64,000 nucleotides of DNA from Mycobacteroides immunogenum (lineage in GTDB: Bacteria > Actinomycetota > Actinomycetes > Mycobacteriales > Mycobacteriaceae). Positions 16,530 to 23,901 of the stretch are shown here, piece by piece. The position numbers and the translations under genes are program-made. A model generated the notes under the pieces. It made no database searches, had not been told where the DNA came from, and saw only the letters and a program-made list of their open reading frames with translations. How positions within the stretch are numbered: position 1 is the first letter of the stretch; each line of letters begins with the position of its first letter. The DNA lies in NCBI RefSeq assembly GCF_001605725.1, contig NZ_CP011530.1:1488001-1552000 (forward strand), read 5' to 3'.

Positions 16530-17897
16530 TCAGATCAGCGTGCCGGGGTTGAGGATGCCGTCGGGATCGAGCGCCCGCTTGATGCGGCGGTTGACCTCAA
16601 GCACCTCAGGGCCGACCTGATCACCCAGCCACGGCTTCTTGAGCCGCCCGACGCCGTGCTCGCCGGTGATGGTGCCGCCCAGCGAGATCGCGAGGTCCAT
16701 GATTTCGCCGAAGGCAAGGTGAGCGCGTTGCGCTTCATCGGCATCGTTGGGGTCGTGCACGATGAGCGGGTGGGTATTGCCATCGCCGGCATGCGCGATC
16801 ACCGAGATCAGCAACCGATGTTGAGTGGCAATGGCTTCCACGCCTTCCACCAGGTCGGCGAGTTTGGGCAGTGGGACGCCGACATCTTCGAGCAGGAGCG
16901 ACCCCTTTGCCTCCACCGCGGGGATCGCGTACCGCCGGGCCGCGACGAATGCCTCGCCTTCCTCGGCGTCGTCCGTGCAAAAGACCTCGGCGGCATGATG
17001 ATCGGTGAAAATGCGGGCCATGAGCGCGGCGTCTTCCGCCGCGGTCGTACCGCGTTCATCGGAGCGGGCCACCAGCATGGCACCGGCCTCACGGTGTAAC
17101 CCCATCTTCAACTTGTCCTCGACGGCGTTGATGGCCACCGAGTCCATGAACTCCAGCATCGATGGCCGGATCTGCGCGGTGATCGCCAGCACCGCATCGG
17201 TGGCGTCGTGTACCGACGAGAAGGTCGCCACCACAGTGCACGGACTCGGCTGTGCGGGCAGCAGCCGCAGAGTGACTTCGGTGATCACCCCAAGCGTCCC
17301 CTCGCTGCCCACGAACAGCTTGGTAAGACTGAGCCCGGCAACGTCTTTCAGGCGCGGTCCACCTAATCTGAGGATCGTGCCGTCGGCCAGCACTACATGC
17401 ATGCCCAGGACGTAGTCGGTGGTTACCCCGTATTTGACGCAACACAAGCCGCCGGCGTTCGTCGCGATATTGCCTCCGATACTGCAGATTTCGAAGGAAG
17501 ACGGGTCGGGTGGGTACCACAGGCCATGTTCGGCGGCGGCGGCCTTCACCTCGGAGTTCAGCGCGCCCGGCTGGGTAATCGCGACCCTCGTGGCCGTGTC
17601 GATCGTGATCGTCCGCATCCGTTCGGTGGACAACACGACGGCACCGTCCTGAGCTGTCGAGCCCCCGGATAGCCCGGTGCCCGCACCGCGGGGAATCACC
17701 GGGATACGGTGTCCGCTGGCCCATCTGAGAGTGGTGGAAACCTCTTCGGTATTGCGGGGGCGCACCACGGCCAGGGGCGTGCCCGCATCGGGGTCGAAGG
17801 CGCGGTCTTGTCGATAGGACGCGGTGATGTCGGGGTCGGTGATGACCGCACCCTCGCCCAGGATTGTGGTGAGCTCGTGAAGAGCCGGCTGGCTCAT
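16530..17897 (-). CDS. FAD-binding oxidase/dehydrogenase (GlcD type)
   Basis: A 455-residue flavoprotein of the FAD_binding_4/FAD-oxidase_C family, the same length I recall for Rv1257c. The FAD domain shows VIPRGAGTGLSGGS, SIGGNIATNAGGLCCVKYG and LFVGSEGTLGVITEV; the C-terminal domain shows ISVIAHAGDGNTHPLIVHD and TGEHGVGRLKKPWL. It probably oxidises a 2-hydroxyacid. ATG at 17897 overlaps the stop of the upstream SDR by 4 bases; the frame stays open into the SDR gene, but that part is out of frame with the real SDR and is not coding. The gap to cyp130 is 47 bases. Confidence 0.9.
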   Translation of the reverse strand: MSQPALHELTTILGEGAVITDPDITASYRQDRAFDPDAGTPLAVVRPRNTEEVSTTLRWASGHRIPVIPRGAGTGLSGGSTAQDGAVVLSTERMRTITIDTATRVAITQPGALNSEVKAAAAEHGLWYPPDPSSFEICSIGGNIATNAGGLCCVKYGVTTDYVLGMHVVLADGTILRLGGPRLKDVAGLSLTKLFVGSEGTLGVITEVTLRLLPAQPSPCTVVATFSSVHDATDAVLAITAQIRPSMLEFMDSVAINAVEDKLKMGLHREAGAMLVARSDERGTTAAEDAALMARIFTDHHAAEVFCTDDAEEGEAFVAARRYAIPAVEAKGSLLLEDVGVPLPKLADLVEGVEAIATQHRLLISVIAHAGDGNTHPLIVHDPNDADEAQRAHLAFGEIMDLAISLGGTITGEHGVGRLKKPWLGDQVGPEVLEVNRRIKRALDPDGILNPGTLI

Positions 17898-18727
17898 ATC
17901 ATTCGCGCGGTCGCGCCGGCGTCGATCGGCAGCACCGTACCGGTGATATGTGCGCTGGCCTCGTCGACCAGGAACAGTACGGCACGGGTGACCTCCTCGG
18001 GCTTGAGGAAGGGTGCGTATTGCAGATGCAGTGAGGCGAAGACGGATTCGACGTCCTTGAGCGTCGGCTTCTCCAGATCCGGGCGCATCGTGCCGAACAC
18101 GAAGTCGTTGTGGGTCATCGGGGTTTCGATATTGCCCGGTGCGACGGCATTGACGGTGATGCCATAGCCGACGAGGTCGTGGGCCGCGCATTTGGTCAGA
18201 CCGATGACGCCCCACTTCGACGAGACGTAGGAGGCCTGGGCGAAATTCGCGCTGTGCCCGAGCATCGACGACACGGTCACGATGCGGCCGTAGTTTCGTT
18301 TGATCATCCCGGGTGCGACGGCGGCGATGGTGTTGAAGGTCCCGGTCAGGTTGGTGCCGATGACCTCGTCCCACTGGGCGGATTCGACGTCGGGTAGCAG
18401 TGCGATGGTGCTGATCCCGGCGTTGGTGATGGCGATATCGACACCGCCCAGGGTGTCCTCGGCTTCGGCGACAAACGATTCCAGCGCGGCCCGGTCCTTC
18501 ACGTCGACCTTGGCCGAAAGACACCGGCGTCCGGTCTTTTCTACCAATGCGACAGTCTCGGCGAGGTCGTCCTCGGTTGCCAGCGGATAGCCCACGACAT
18601 CGCTGTTCTCGCAGCGATCGCAGATCGCGATATCGGCGCCCGCCTCGGCCAGCGCCAGGGCGTGTGAACGGCCCATACCGCGCGCGCCGCCGGTGATCAG
18701 TGCAGTTTTTCCCTCGAAGTCAGCCAC
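17894..18727 (-). CDS. Mycofactocin-coupled-type short-chain dehydrogenase
   Basis: A 277-residue SDR. Nucleotide-binding motif TGGARGMGRSHA is followed by the insert characteristic of mycofactocin-associated SDRs (GYPLATEDDLAETVALVEK). The catalytic residues are Ser in VSSMLGH and Tyr/Lys in ASYVSSKWG. Enzymes of this group keep NAD bound and pass electrons to the peptide cofactor mycofactocin; whether this one does is inference from sequence pattern. GTG at 18727 has AGGG 9 bases upstream. Ten bases separate it from tap, and it overlaps the FAD oxidase by 4, so all are probably one transcript. Natural role: alcohol or hydroxy-lipid oxidation. Confidence 0.85.
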   Translation of the reverse strand: MADFEGKTALITGGARGMGRSHALALAEAGADIAICDRCENSDVVGYPLATEDDLAETVALVEKTGRRCLSAKVDVKDRAALESFVAEAEDTLGGVDIAITNAGISTIALLPDVESAQWDEVIGTNLTGTFNTIAAVAPGMIKRNYGRIVTVSSMLGHSANFAQASYVSSKWGVIGLTKCAAHDLVGYGITVNAVAPGNIETPMTHNDFVFGTMRPDLEKPTLKDVESVFASLHLQYAPFLKPEEVTRAVLFLVDEASAHITGTVLPIDAGATARMI

Positions 18728-18737
18728 GGAGCCGACC

Positions 18738-20009
18738 CTACCGAGTTGGCTCCGTATCGGGCTGCGGTTCGCTTCGGTCCAACTCACGTAAGACGGGCAT
18801 CTGGGTGCTCGCGATGGCGATGAGAAGCATCGGCGCACCGAGGACCACCAAGGTCGTGGCGACACCGAACGAGTCGGCGATGGGACCAGCGAGCATGAAG
18901 CCGAGCGGTCCGGCGCAGTAAGCGGTGGACGTCATCACTCCGACCACGCGGCCGCGGAGATGCTCCGGGGACCGGGTTTGCATCACGAAGTTCGCGATCG
19001 GCGCGACGGGCCCATAGATAAAGCCGAGGCAGGCGGCCAGCACCAGCAGCACGGTGATCGGCGGCAGTAGCGACATGCCCAATGTGGTTGTGCCGGCAGT
19101 GAAGGTGGCACACAGCATGATCGTGCGCCGCTGGAAATGACGCACCATGGTGGCGTACCCGAGCGCCCCGAGCAACCCGCCCACCGAGATCGCCATGAGC
19201 ATCCAGCCGAGTTGTTGCGGCGCGCCCGTGTCGCTGAAGTGCTTGGGTAGCAACACGCTTTCGATGGGTAGGTACAGCGCGGTGATCGCCATGTCGATCA
19301 GGGCGATGGTGCGCAGGATCTTCACGTTCCAGAAGAATTTCAGGCCTTCGAGTACACCGCTGAACATGCCCGTCGGCCGGGTCTCGTGTGCGGGCTTTCC
19401 GGCCCCTTCGACCTTGAGCAAGGCGATGGCGATGATCGACACGACGAAGCTTGCGGCCGTCACCCACATGGTGTTCACGCCGCCGATTGACGCGATGAGC
19501 AGGCCGCCCAGCCCGGGACCCACGATATAGGCGACATTGAAGGTCGCCTCGTACATGCTGTTCATCTTGTCCAGGGACCAGCCGGCGGTTTTGGCTGCGG
19601 CCGGCAGCATGGACTCGCGTGCGGTGATGCCCGCCGGGTCGAACAGGGCACCCAGCGCGGCCAGCGCGGCCAGTAGCGGCACATTGAGGCCGGTGGTCAT
19701 GGCGAGGATCGGGATGGCGGAGACCGATACGAAAGACAGGGCGTCGGAGAAGATCGACATCACACGCCGCCCGAAGAAGTCGACGGCAGTTCCCGAAATG
19801 AGCGTCGAGAAGACCAGCGGCAAGGTACCCGCGGCTGCCACGATGGCGGCATCGGCCGCGGATCCATTGCGCTGCAATACGAGCCAGGGCAACGCCACGA
19901 TGGACACGCCATTGCCGATGGCCGCGATGACGGATGCGAAGAGCAGCAGAAGAACCGGCCCGCGATTCACCTGATTGATTATCGGCGAATCCGCCGTCGG
20001 AGTGGACAT
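18738..20009 (-). CDS. tap: Tap-like MFS multidrug efflux pump
   Basis: A 423-residue, 12-helix exporter, closely matching my memory of M. tuberculosis Tap (Rv1258c): NRGPVLLLLFASVIAAIGNGVSIVALPWLVLQ at the start (quoted for pattern only), GTAVDFFGRR in loop 2-3, the late segment HLRGRVVGVMTS, and LRELD near the end. Tap pumps tetracycline, aminoglycosides such as spectinomycin and other drugs in mycobacteria, and its gene belongs to the WhiB7 regulon. A WhiB7-type promoter is visible upstream (20019-20059). It is first in a leftward operon with the SDR, FAD oxidase and perhaps cyp130. Confidence 0.9.
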   Translation of the reverse strand: MSTPTADSPIINQVNRGPVLLLLFASVIAAIGNGVSIVALPWLVLQRNGSAADAAIVAAAGTLPLVFSTLISGTAVDFFGRRVMSIFSDALSFVSVSAIPILAMTTGLNVPLLAALAALGALFDPAGITARESMLPAAAKTAGWSLDKMNSMYEATFNVAYIVGPGLGGLLIASIGGVNTMWVTAASFVVSIIAIALLKVEGAGKPAHETRPTGMFSGVLEGLKFFWNVKILRTIALIDMAITALYLPIESVLLPKHFSDTGAPQQLGWMLMAISVGGLLGALGYATMVRHFQRRTIMLCATFTAGTTTLGMSLLPPITVLLVLAACLGFIYGPVAPIANFVMQTRSPEHLRGRVVGVMTSTAYCAGPLGFMLAGPIADSFGVATTLVVLGAPMLLIAIASTQMPVLRELDRSEPQPDTEPTR

Positions 20010-20018
20010 GTCGCAGGA

Positions 20019-20059
20019 AACCTAACAGCGGCCGAGGGGGCCGGTCGAGCGATTTTTTC
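20019..20059 (-). promoter_or_regulatory. WhiB7-type promoter of tap
   Basis: On the minus strand, AAAAAAT (20052-20058) lies 3 bases before a -35-like TCGACC (20043-20048), then 18 bases, then -10 TAGGTT (20019-20024). The ATG at 20009 follows closely, so the message is nearly leaderless. An A/T-rich stretch just upstream of -35 is the known WhiB7 signature. Assignment by pattern only. Confidence 0.55.
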
Positions 20060-20063
20060 TCGG

Positions 20064-20483
20064 CTAGCCGGCTTGCACCGCGCCGCGGATGATGCGGGCG
20101 GTCCCTTCCAGGTCGGAATCGCGACGAATCATGAATCCCTTTGCGAAGGCCAGCTTGTCGCCGGTGCGACGGGGTACTACATGCAGATGCGCGTGCATGA
20201 CCGTCTGGAATGCCACCCGACCATCGTTGAGTGCCAGGTTGGTGCCGTCGCTGCGTAGCTCCGAGACGCGCATGGCATTGGCGATGCGCTGACCCACCGT
20301 CATGAGTGCGGCGGCGTCATCGGGCTTCAGATCTGTCAGGTCCTGCGCATGGGCCTTGGGAATGACCAGAGTGTGTCCGCGGGTGATAGGGCGGATGTCG
20401 AGAAAGGCGAGCGTCGTCTCGTCCTCGTACACGCGGAACGATGGTGACTCGCCGGCGACGATGGCGCAGAAGACACAGGACAT
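20064..20483 (-). CDS. HIT-family nucleotide hydrolase
   Basis: A 139-residue histidine-triad protein. It starts MSCVFCAIVAGESP, where the CxxC with a later His binds zinc, contains DIRPITRGHTLVIPKAH, and ends with the triad MHAHLHVVPRR, whose middle His attacks the nucleotide phosphate. Such enzymes split phosphoramidates or dinucleotides. ATG at 20483 is chosen because CVFC is always near the N-terminus; the frame continues much further upstream only as antisense to the GlxA-type gene. It matches Rv1262c in order and size. Stop to tap start: 54 bases. Confidence 0.88.
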   Translation of the reverse strand: MSCVFCAIVAGESPSFRVYEDETTLAFLDIRPITRGHTLVIPKAHAQDLTDLKPDDAAALMTVGQRIANAMRVSELRSDGTNLALNDGRVAFQTVMHAHLHVVPRRTGDKLAFAKGFMIRRDSDLEGTARIIRGAVQAG

Positions 20484-20527
20484 GAGCACACCGTAGCGGT
20501 TGGGGGCTGGGTGGCCGCCGAATCCAA

Positions 20528-20562
20528 TGTCTGTATCTGACAATAATTTGGCATTGCAGACA
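20528..20562. repeat. Inverted repeat in the HIT/GlxA-regulator gap
   Basis: TGTCTG (20528-20533) and CAGACA (20557-20562) are separated by 23 A/T-rich bases, shortly before the regulator's ATG at 20589. It could be an autoregulatory site, but 6-bp arms are weak evidence. Confidence 0.3.
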
Positions 20563-20588
20563 AGCCGTGCGGCATCCAAGCTGAGTTC

Positions 20589-21584
20589 ATGGGTACGCGT
20601 CTTCCTCACCTGGTCGTCATCGTGGTCTTTCCTGGCATTGATGCCGTCGATGTGGCGGGGCCGGCAGAGGTGTTCGCGATGGCAAACCTGGTGCTGCCGG
20701 AGGGCGCCGCGCGCTATCAGGTGCGTGTTGCCGCCGCCCAGCGTGACTCGGTCTCGACCTCGGCCGGAATTCGTCTCGGCGTCGATCAGCCGCTTGACCA
20801 GGTGGGGCGGCCGGACACGATCGTGATCACCGGACGGGTAGACGTTGGTACGGACGGGTTGCCTGTCGCGATGGTCGACGACGAGGTGCGGGATTGGCTG
20901 CGCGTCAACGGCCAGGAAGCGGGACGTGTTGCCGCGGTGTGCGCCGGCGCCCACATTGCCGCGGCGGCGGGGCTGCTTGACGGGCATCGGGCGACGACGC
21001 ACTGGGGAACGGCCGCACAACTGGCGGCCGAGCACCCGATGGTGGAGGTCGACGCCGATCCCATCTTCGTACAGTCCGGCCGGATGTGGACTAGCGCGGG
21101 CATCACGGCATCGATGGACCTGGCACTGGCTCTCGTCGGGCATGACCATGGCGACGAAATTGCCCTCAGGGTTGCGCAATTGATGGTGATGTATGTGCAA
21201 AGGCCAGGCGGGCAGAGCCAGTTCAGCGTGGCATTGTCCGTTCCGGCCGGTACCCGGCCGGATATCGCCGAGCTGCGGCGCTGGATCGGTGACCACCTCA
21301 CCGAGGATCTGTCCGTTGCGGCGCTAGCCCGTCGGCTGTCTGTGACGCCGCGCCATTTGGCACGGGTCTTCCACGCTGATCTTGGCGTGACCCCGGGATT
21401 GTTTGTCGAGAACATGCGTGTCGAGCATGCTCGGCGGCTGCTGGAGCGTACCGATATGAACACAGAACGCATCGCGGTCGAGAGCGGATTGGGATCGGTA
21501 GAGACGTTGCACCGGGTGTTTCGTGCCCGCGTCGGCGCTACGCCCCGGGAGTATCGGCGACGCTTCGCGGCATCGCCTCACTAG
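20589..21584 (+). CDS. GlxA/FtrA-type AraC-family regulator with DJ-1/PfpI domain
   Basis: A 331-residue regulator. Residues 8-190 form a DJ-1/PfpI-like amidotransferase-fold sensor (VVIVVFPGIDAVDVAGPAEVF, elbow VAAVCAGAHIAAAAGLL with Cys, THWGTA). Residues 225-325 carry two AraC helix-turn-helix units (LSVAALARRLSVTPRHLARVF and IAVESGLGSVETLHRVFRA). Regulators of this type often sense nitrogen compounds or aldehyde stress; the ligand is not known. It is divergent from the HIT gene and 69 bases upstream of the dehalogenase-like gene, its most likely target besides itself. Confidence 0.87.
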   Translation: MGTRLPHLVVIVVFPGIDAVDVAGPAEVFAMANLVLPEGAARYQVRVAAAQRDSVSTSAGIRLGVDQPLDQVGRPDTIVITGRVDVGTDGLPVAMVDDEVRDWLRVNGQEAGRVAAVCAGAHIAAAAGLLDGHRATTHWGTAAQLAAEHPMVEVDADPIFVQSGRMWTSAGITASMDLALALVGHDHGDEIALRVAQLMVMYVQRPGGQSQFSVALSVPAGTRPDIAELRRWIGDHLTEDLSVAALARRLSVTPRHLARVFHADLGVTPGLFVENMRVEHARRLLERTDMNTERIAVESGLGSVETLHRVFRARVGATPREYRRRFAASPH

Positions 21585-21653
21585 CAGTGTTCCGGCCCGG
21601 GTGCTTGGGCGGCGAAATCTTCACTATTGCCAATTCATATGAAAGGCGTTGCC

Positions 21654-22895
21654 ATGCAACAAATATTCGTTGAGCTGTACAACTACCGGCCTGAATGGTC
21701 AGGGTTGAGCATTGCCGAACGGGAGGCGTTCGTGGGGGCTCTCGCCGGTGCGCTCGGCAGATTTCGCGACCAGGGAGTCGAGATTGTGGCATACGGAGTC
21801 AATGACCTCGATACCGATCACCGTGCGCCGTATGACTTCTTCTGTGTCTACCGGGTCCCCGACGCGCGACTGCAGCGTGTGTTCGAAGCACAGATCGCCG
21901 GTTCGGGGTGGTATCGGTACTTCGACCAGGTCAACATCAGCGGCGCGGCCCTCTCCCCGGCAGGCGCGCTGATGAAGAACGTCATGTTGCAACCAGCTGT
22001 GCGGCAAGGGGAGTCGATTGCCGCGGCGCAGGCGTACCAGAAGCAATCTGCGATCGTGTTGGGCCACACGATGAGCTACATCGACGTTGGCCATGGGCGG
22101 CCAGTTGTGTTTCTTCATGGCGATATCATGTCGTCCTTCTTGTGGCACAACGTTATTCCGTATGTGAGTGCAGGGTTTCGGACCATCGCTGTCGATCTCA
22201 TCGGAGCCGGGGACTCCAGCAAGATTCCCGACAGCGGAGAAGGCACCTATTCCTTCGGCCTGCACGCCAGGTACCTCGGCGCATTGCTCGACACGCTTGA
22301 TCTAGGCGATGAGGTGATCTTGGTGGGACACGATTGGGGAGCGAACCTCGCGTTCGACTGGGCAATCAAGAATGAGGGTCGCGTGCGGGGGATCGCATTC
22401 ACGGAAGCCTTGTTGCCGCCGTTCGACTGGTCGGATTGGCCGTTGCTGGTGCGCGAACCGTTCAGATATATGCGCAGCGCGGAAGGCGGGCGGGATGTGT
22501 TGGATAACAACTACTTTCTTCATACCGCGCGCGATAACCTCATGCGCGTCCTCGAACCTGCGGAGTGGGCGGAGATTGAGCGCCCCTATGCCCAACCCGG
22601 CGAAGATCGCCGTCCGACCTTGGATTGGCCGCGCTCTGTGCCCTTTGGTGACGACGACACCCCCCTCCGTGCGGTGCTGGAACACCAAGCTGCCTGGCTG
22701 GCGAATTCCGCTGTGCCGAAGTTGCATCTCGCCGGTGTGCCCGGTGGCATTGAAGCCGTGGGAGGCCGGCGCCGTGACACCATTGCCGCCTTCCCGAATC
22801 TCACGGTCGGCGAGGTCGCGGGATTGCATTGGACGCCGCTCGACGACCCGCATGTCATGGGCGAGGCATTGGCCGCCTGGCTAGCCGTCGTCTGA
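21654..22895 (+). CDS. Two-domain protein: small N-terminal domain plus haloalkane-dehalogenase-like hydrolase
   Basis: From ATG at 21654 (AAAGG 7 bases upstream) the protein has 413 residues; ATG at 21639 and TTG at 21627 are poorer starts. Residues 1-115 (IFVELYNYRPEWSGL, PYDFFCVYRVPD, GWYRYFDQVN) match a small family I remember as free-standing, perhaps DUF6616. Residues 133-413 are an alpha/beta hydrolase closest to haloalkane dehalogenase subfamily II: nucleophile Asp227 in LVGHDWGANLAFDWA with Trp228 after it, acid Glu251, and His392. The halide-binding Asn after HG is Asp157 (FLHGDIMSS), so dehalogenation is uncertain. The fusion may supply substrate binding or oligomerisation. Confidence 0.82.
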   Translation: MQQIFVELYNYRPEWSGLSIAEREAFVGALAGALGRFRDQGVEIVAYGVNDLDTDHRAPYDFFCVYRVPDARLQRVFEAQIAGSGWYRYFDQVNISGAALSPAGALMKNVMLQPAVRQGESIAAAQAYQKQSAIVLGHTMSYIDVGHGRPVVFLHGDIMSSFLWHNVIPYVSAGFRTIAVDLIGAGDSSKIPDSGEGTYSFGLHARYLGALLDTLDLGDEVILVGHDWGANLAFDWAIKNEGRVRGIAFTEALLPPFDWSDWPLLVREPFRYMRSAEGGRDVLDNNYFLHTARDNLMRVLEPAEWAEIERPYAQPGEDRRPTLDWPRSVPFGDDDTPLRAVLEHQAAWLANSAVPKLHLAGVPGGIEAVGGRRRDTIAAFPNLTVGEVAGLHWTPLDDPHVMGEALAAWLAVV

Positions 22896-23021
22896 CGCTA
22901 GCGAGGTCGATCGGCTCTCAAATCCCTTGAGCTGCTGTGATTCCCTCTGCCACGTCAGGTGGTGGGACTTGTCGGTGGTATTGGGGTGTTGGAGGCGACG
23001 GTTGATGCCTTCTGTGACCCG

Positions 23022-23156
23022 TCACGCATCTGCAGTTGAGCTGTGTGACACCTCACTCTCGAGCGCAATTTCCCGGTGCTTGGCCTGCTCTCGGGCGACT
23101 TCGGCGCAATAATCACATTGCGGCAGTGACGTATTCGGGTCGTGGGCGCGGTGCAC
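23022..23156 (-). CDS. Possible 44-residue CxxC protein
   Basis: A short leftward frame from GTG at 23156 to TGA at 23022-23024 reads as a polar, protein-like sequence with QCDYCAEVAREQAKHREIA: one CxxC pair followed by a charged helix. Codon use is mycobacterial in this frame, and the frame is open about 80 bases further upstream without a better start. The CxxC could bind zinc or a redox partner. There is no clear ribosome site and the hairpin at 23146-23166 covers the proposed start. I do not recognise a family. Confidence 0.35.
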   Translation of the reverse strand: MHRAHDPNTSLPQCDYCAEVAREQAKHREIALESEVSHSSTADA

Positions 23157-23166
23157 CGCACCGCGC
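23146..23166. repeat. Perfect 9-bp hairpin
   Basis: Arms GCGCGGTGC and GCACCGCGC flank ACC. It is very stable but has no T run on either side, so it is a poor intrinsic terminator by the Escherichia coli rule. It could end transcription entering the island, act as an operator, or fold at the 5' end of the 44-codon gene. Confidence 0.5.
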
Positions 23167-23392
23167 TTGCGGTCGTGAGCTGCCGCGCAACCTGTAGTTG
23201 ACAGACTTCGTCTACCGGTTGCGAAGGCTATCGGCCGGTCTTATGGTTTGTGGTATCAGGTTCACGGCGAGAAATCGCCAAGTGCCAACGTTGTCACCTG
23301 ATCGAAGTTCGAATCTATCGCCCACTGGCAGAGCCATTTTCGGCTCGCCCGGAGCGAACCAGACGGCAAAGATGAAAGGCACTGTGATACCC

Positions 23393-23875
23393 ATGAGCAA
23401 TCTGCTTAGCTACGACCAGGTTCACACCATTGTGCGTGAGGAATTGGCCGAGGTGCTCGGCATCGAGACCGAAGAAGTCACGACGGCGCCGATGGCTGAC
23501 CAGGGCGTAGAGTCGCTCGACATCGTCGAACTCCGGCGCAATCTGGAGTCGAAGTTCCGCGTTACCTTCCCGCGCAGCAATGTTCTCAGCGCTCTCGCCG
23601 ATGAGCTTGGCGGTAAGGACCGCGTGTATGACGCGGAAGGCCGGATCACCAAACTGGCTGAAGATGCGTTGTATCAATCGGCGTTCGGCTACACGGCCGA
23701 GGACTTCCAGGCCGGTGCTTGGCCGCACGAGGTTTCGGGGTCGACAACGACCGCCCATTGGGCGGCCATCGCGTATCGCCTCCTCAACCCTTCGGCTGGT
23801 CCGGTCACCGGCGATGAACTTCTGGTCGCCGATGTGCGGGAAACGCTTACTCAGGCCAACTCGGCTGTCGCATAG
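23393..23875 (+). CDS. Acyl carrier protein with C-terminal extension
   Basis: A 160-residue protein from ATG at 23393. Residues 1-80 are an acyl carrier domain: VREELAEVLGIETEEVT, then DQGVESLDIVELRRNLESKF, where Ser41 should carry phosphopantetheine. The usual Asp before that Ser is Glu. Residues 80-160 are an extra region, predicted helical, with FGYTAEDFQAGAWPHEV and HWAAIAYRLLNPSAG, not part of ordinary carriers of about 80 residues. GTG at 23384, 4-5 bases after AAAGG, is an alternative start adding three residues. It opens a run of closely spaced synthase genes and should hold the growing chain. The extension may be a docking or partner-binding part; this is inference. Confidence 0.82.
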   Translation: MSNLLSYDQVHTIVREELAEVLGIETEEVTTAPMADQGVESLDIVELRRNLESKFRVTFPRSNVLSALADELGGKDRVYDAEGRITKLAEDALYQSAFGYTAEDFQAGAWPHEVSGSTTTAHWAAIAYRLLNPSAGPVTGDELLVADVRETLTQANSAVA

Positions 23876-23901
23876 CGTCTTCAGCTAAAGCATCCGCACA
23901 G

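Larger units (their letters stand above)
22896..23392. other. Gap before the biosynthetic island
   Basis: About 500 bases separate the dehalogenase-like gene from the acyl carrier protein gene. It holds a possible 44-codon leftward gene (23022-23156), a strong hairpin (23146-23166) and, in its last 200 bases, presumably the island's promoter. I see no insertion sequence, tRNA or direct repeat that would mark an integration border. Confidence 0.5.

Noticed and set aside
17898..18524. Upstream extension of the 16530-17897 FAD oxidase frame
   Set aside because: It reads an Arg/Gly-rich shadow of the SDR gene; ATG at 17897 gives the exact family length.
23146..23166. Hairpin as an intrinsic terminator
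   Set aside because: No T run on either side; left as a repeat of unknown use.
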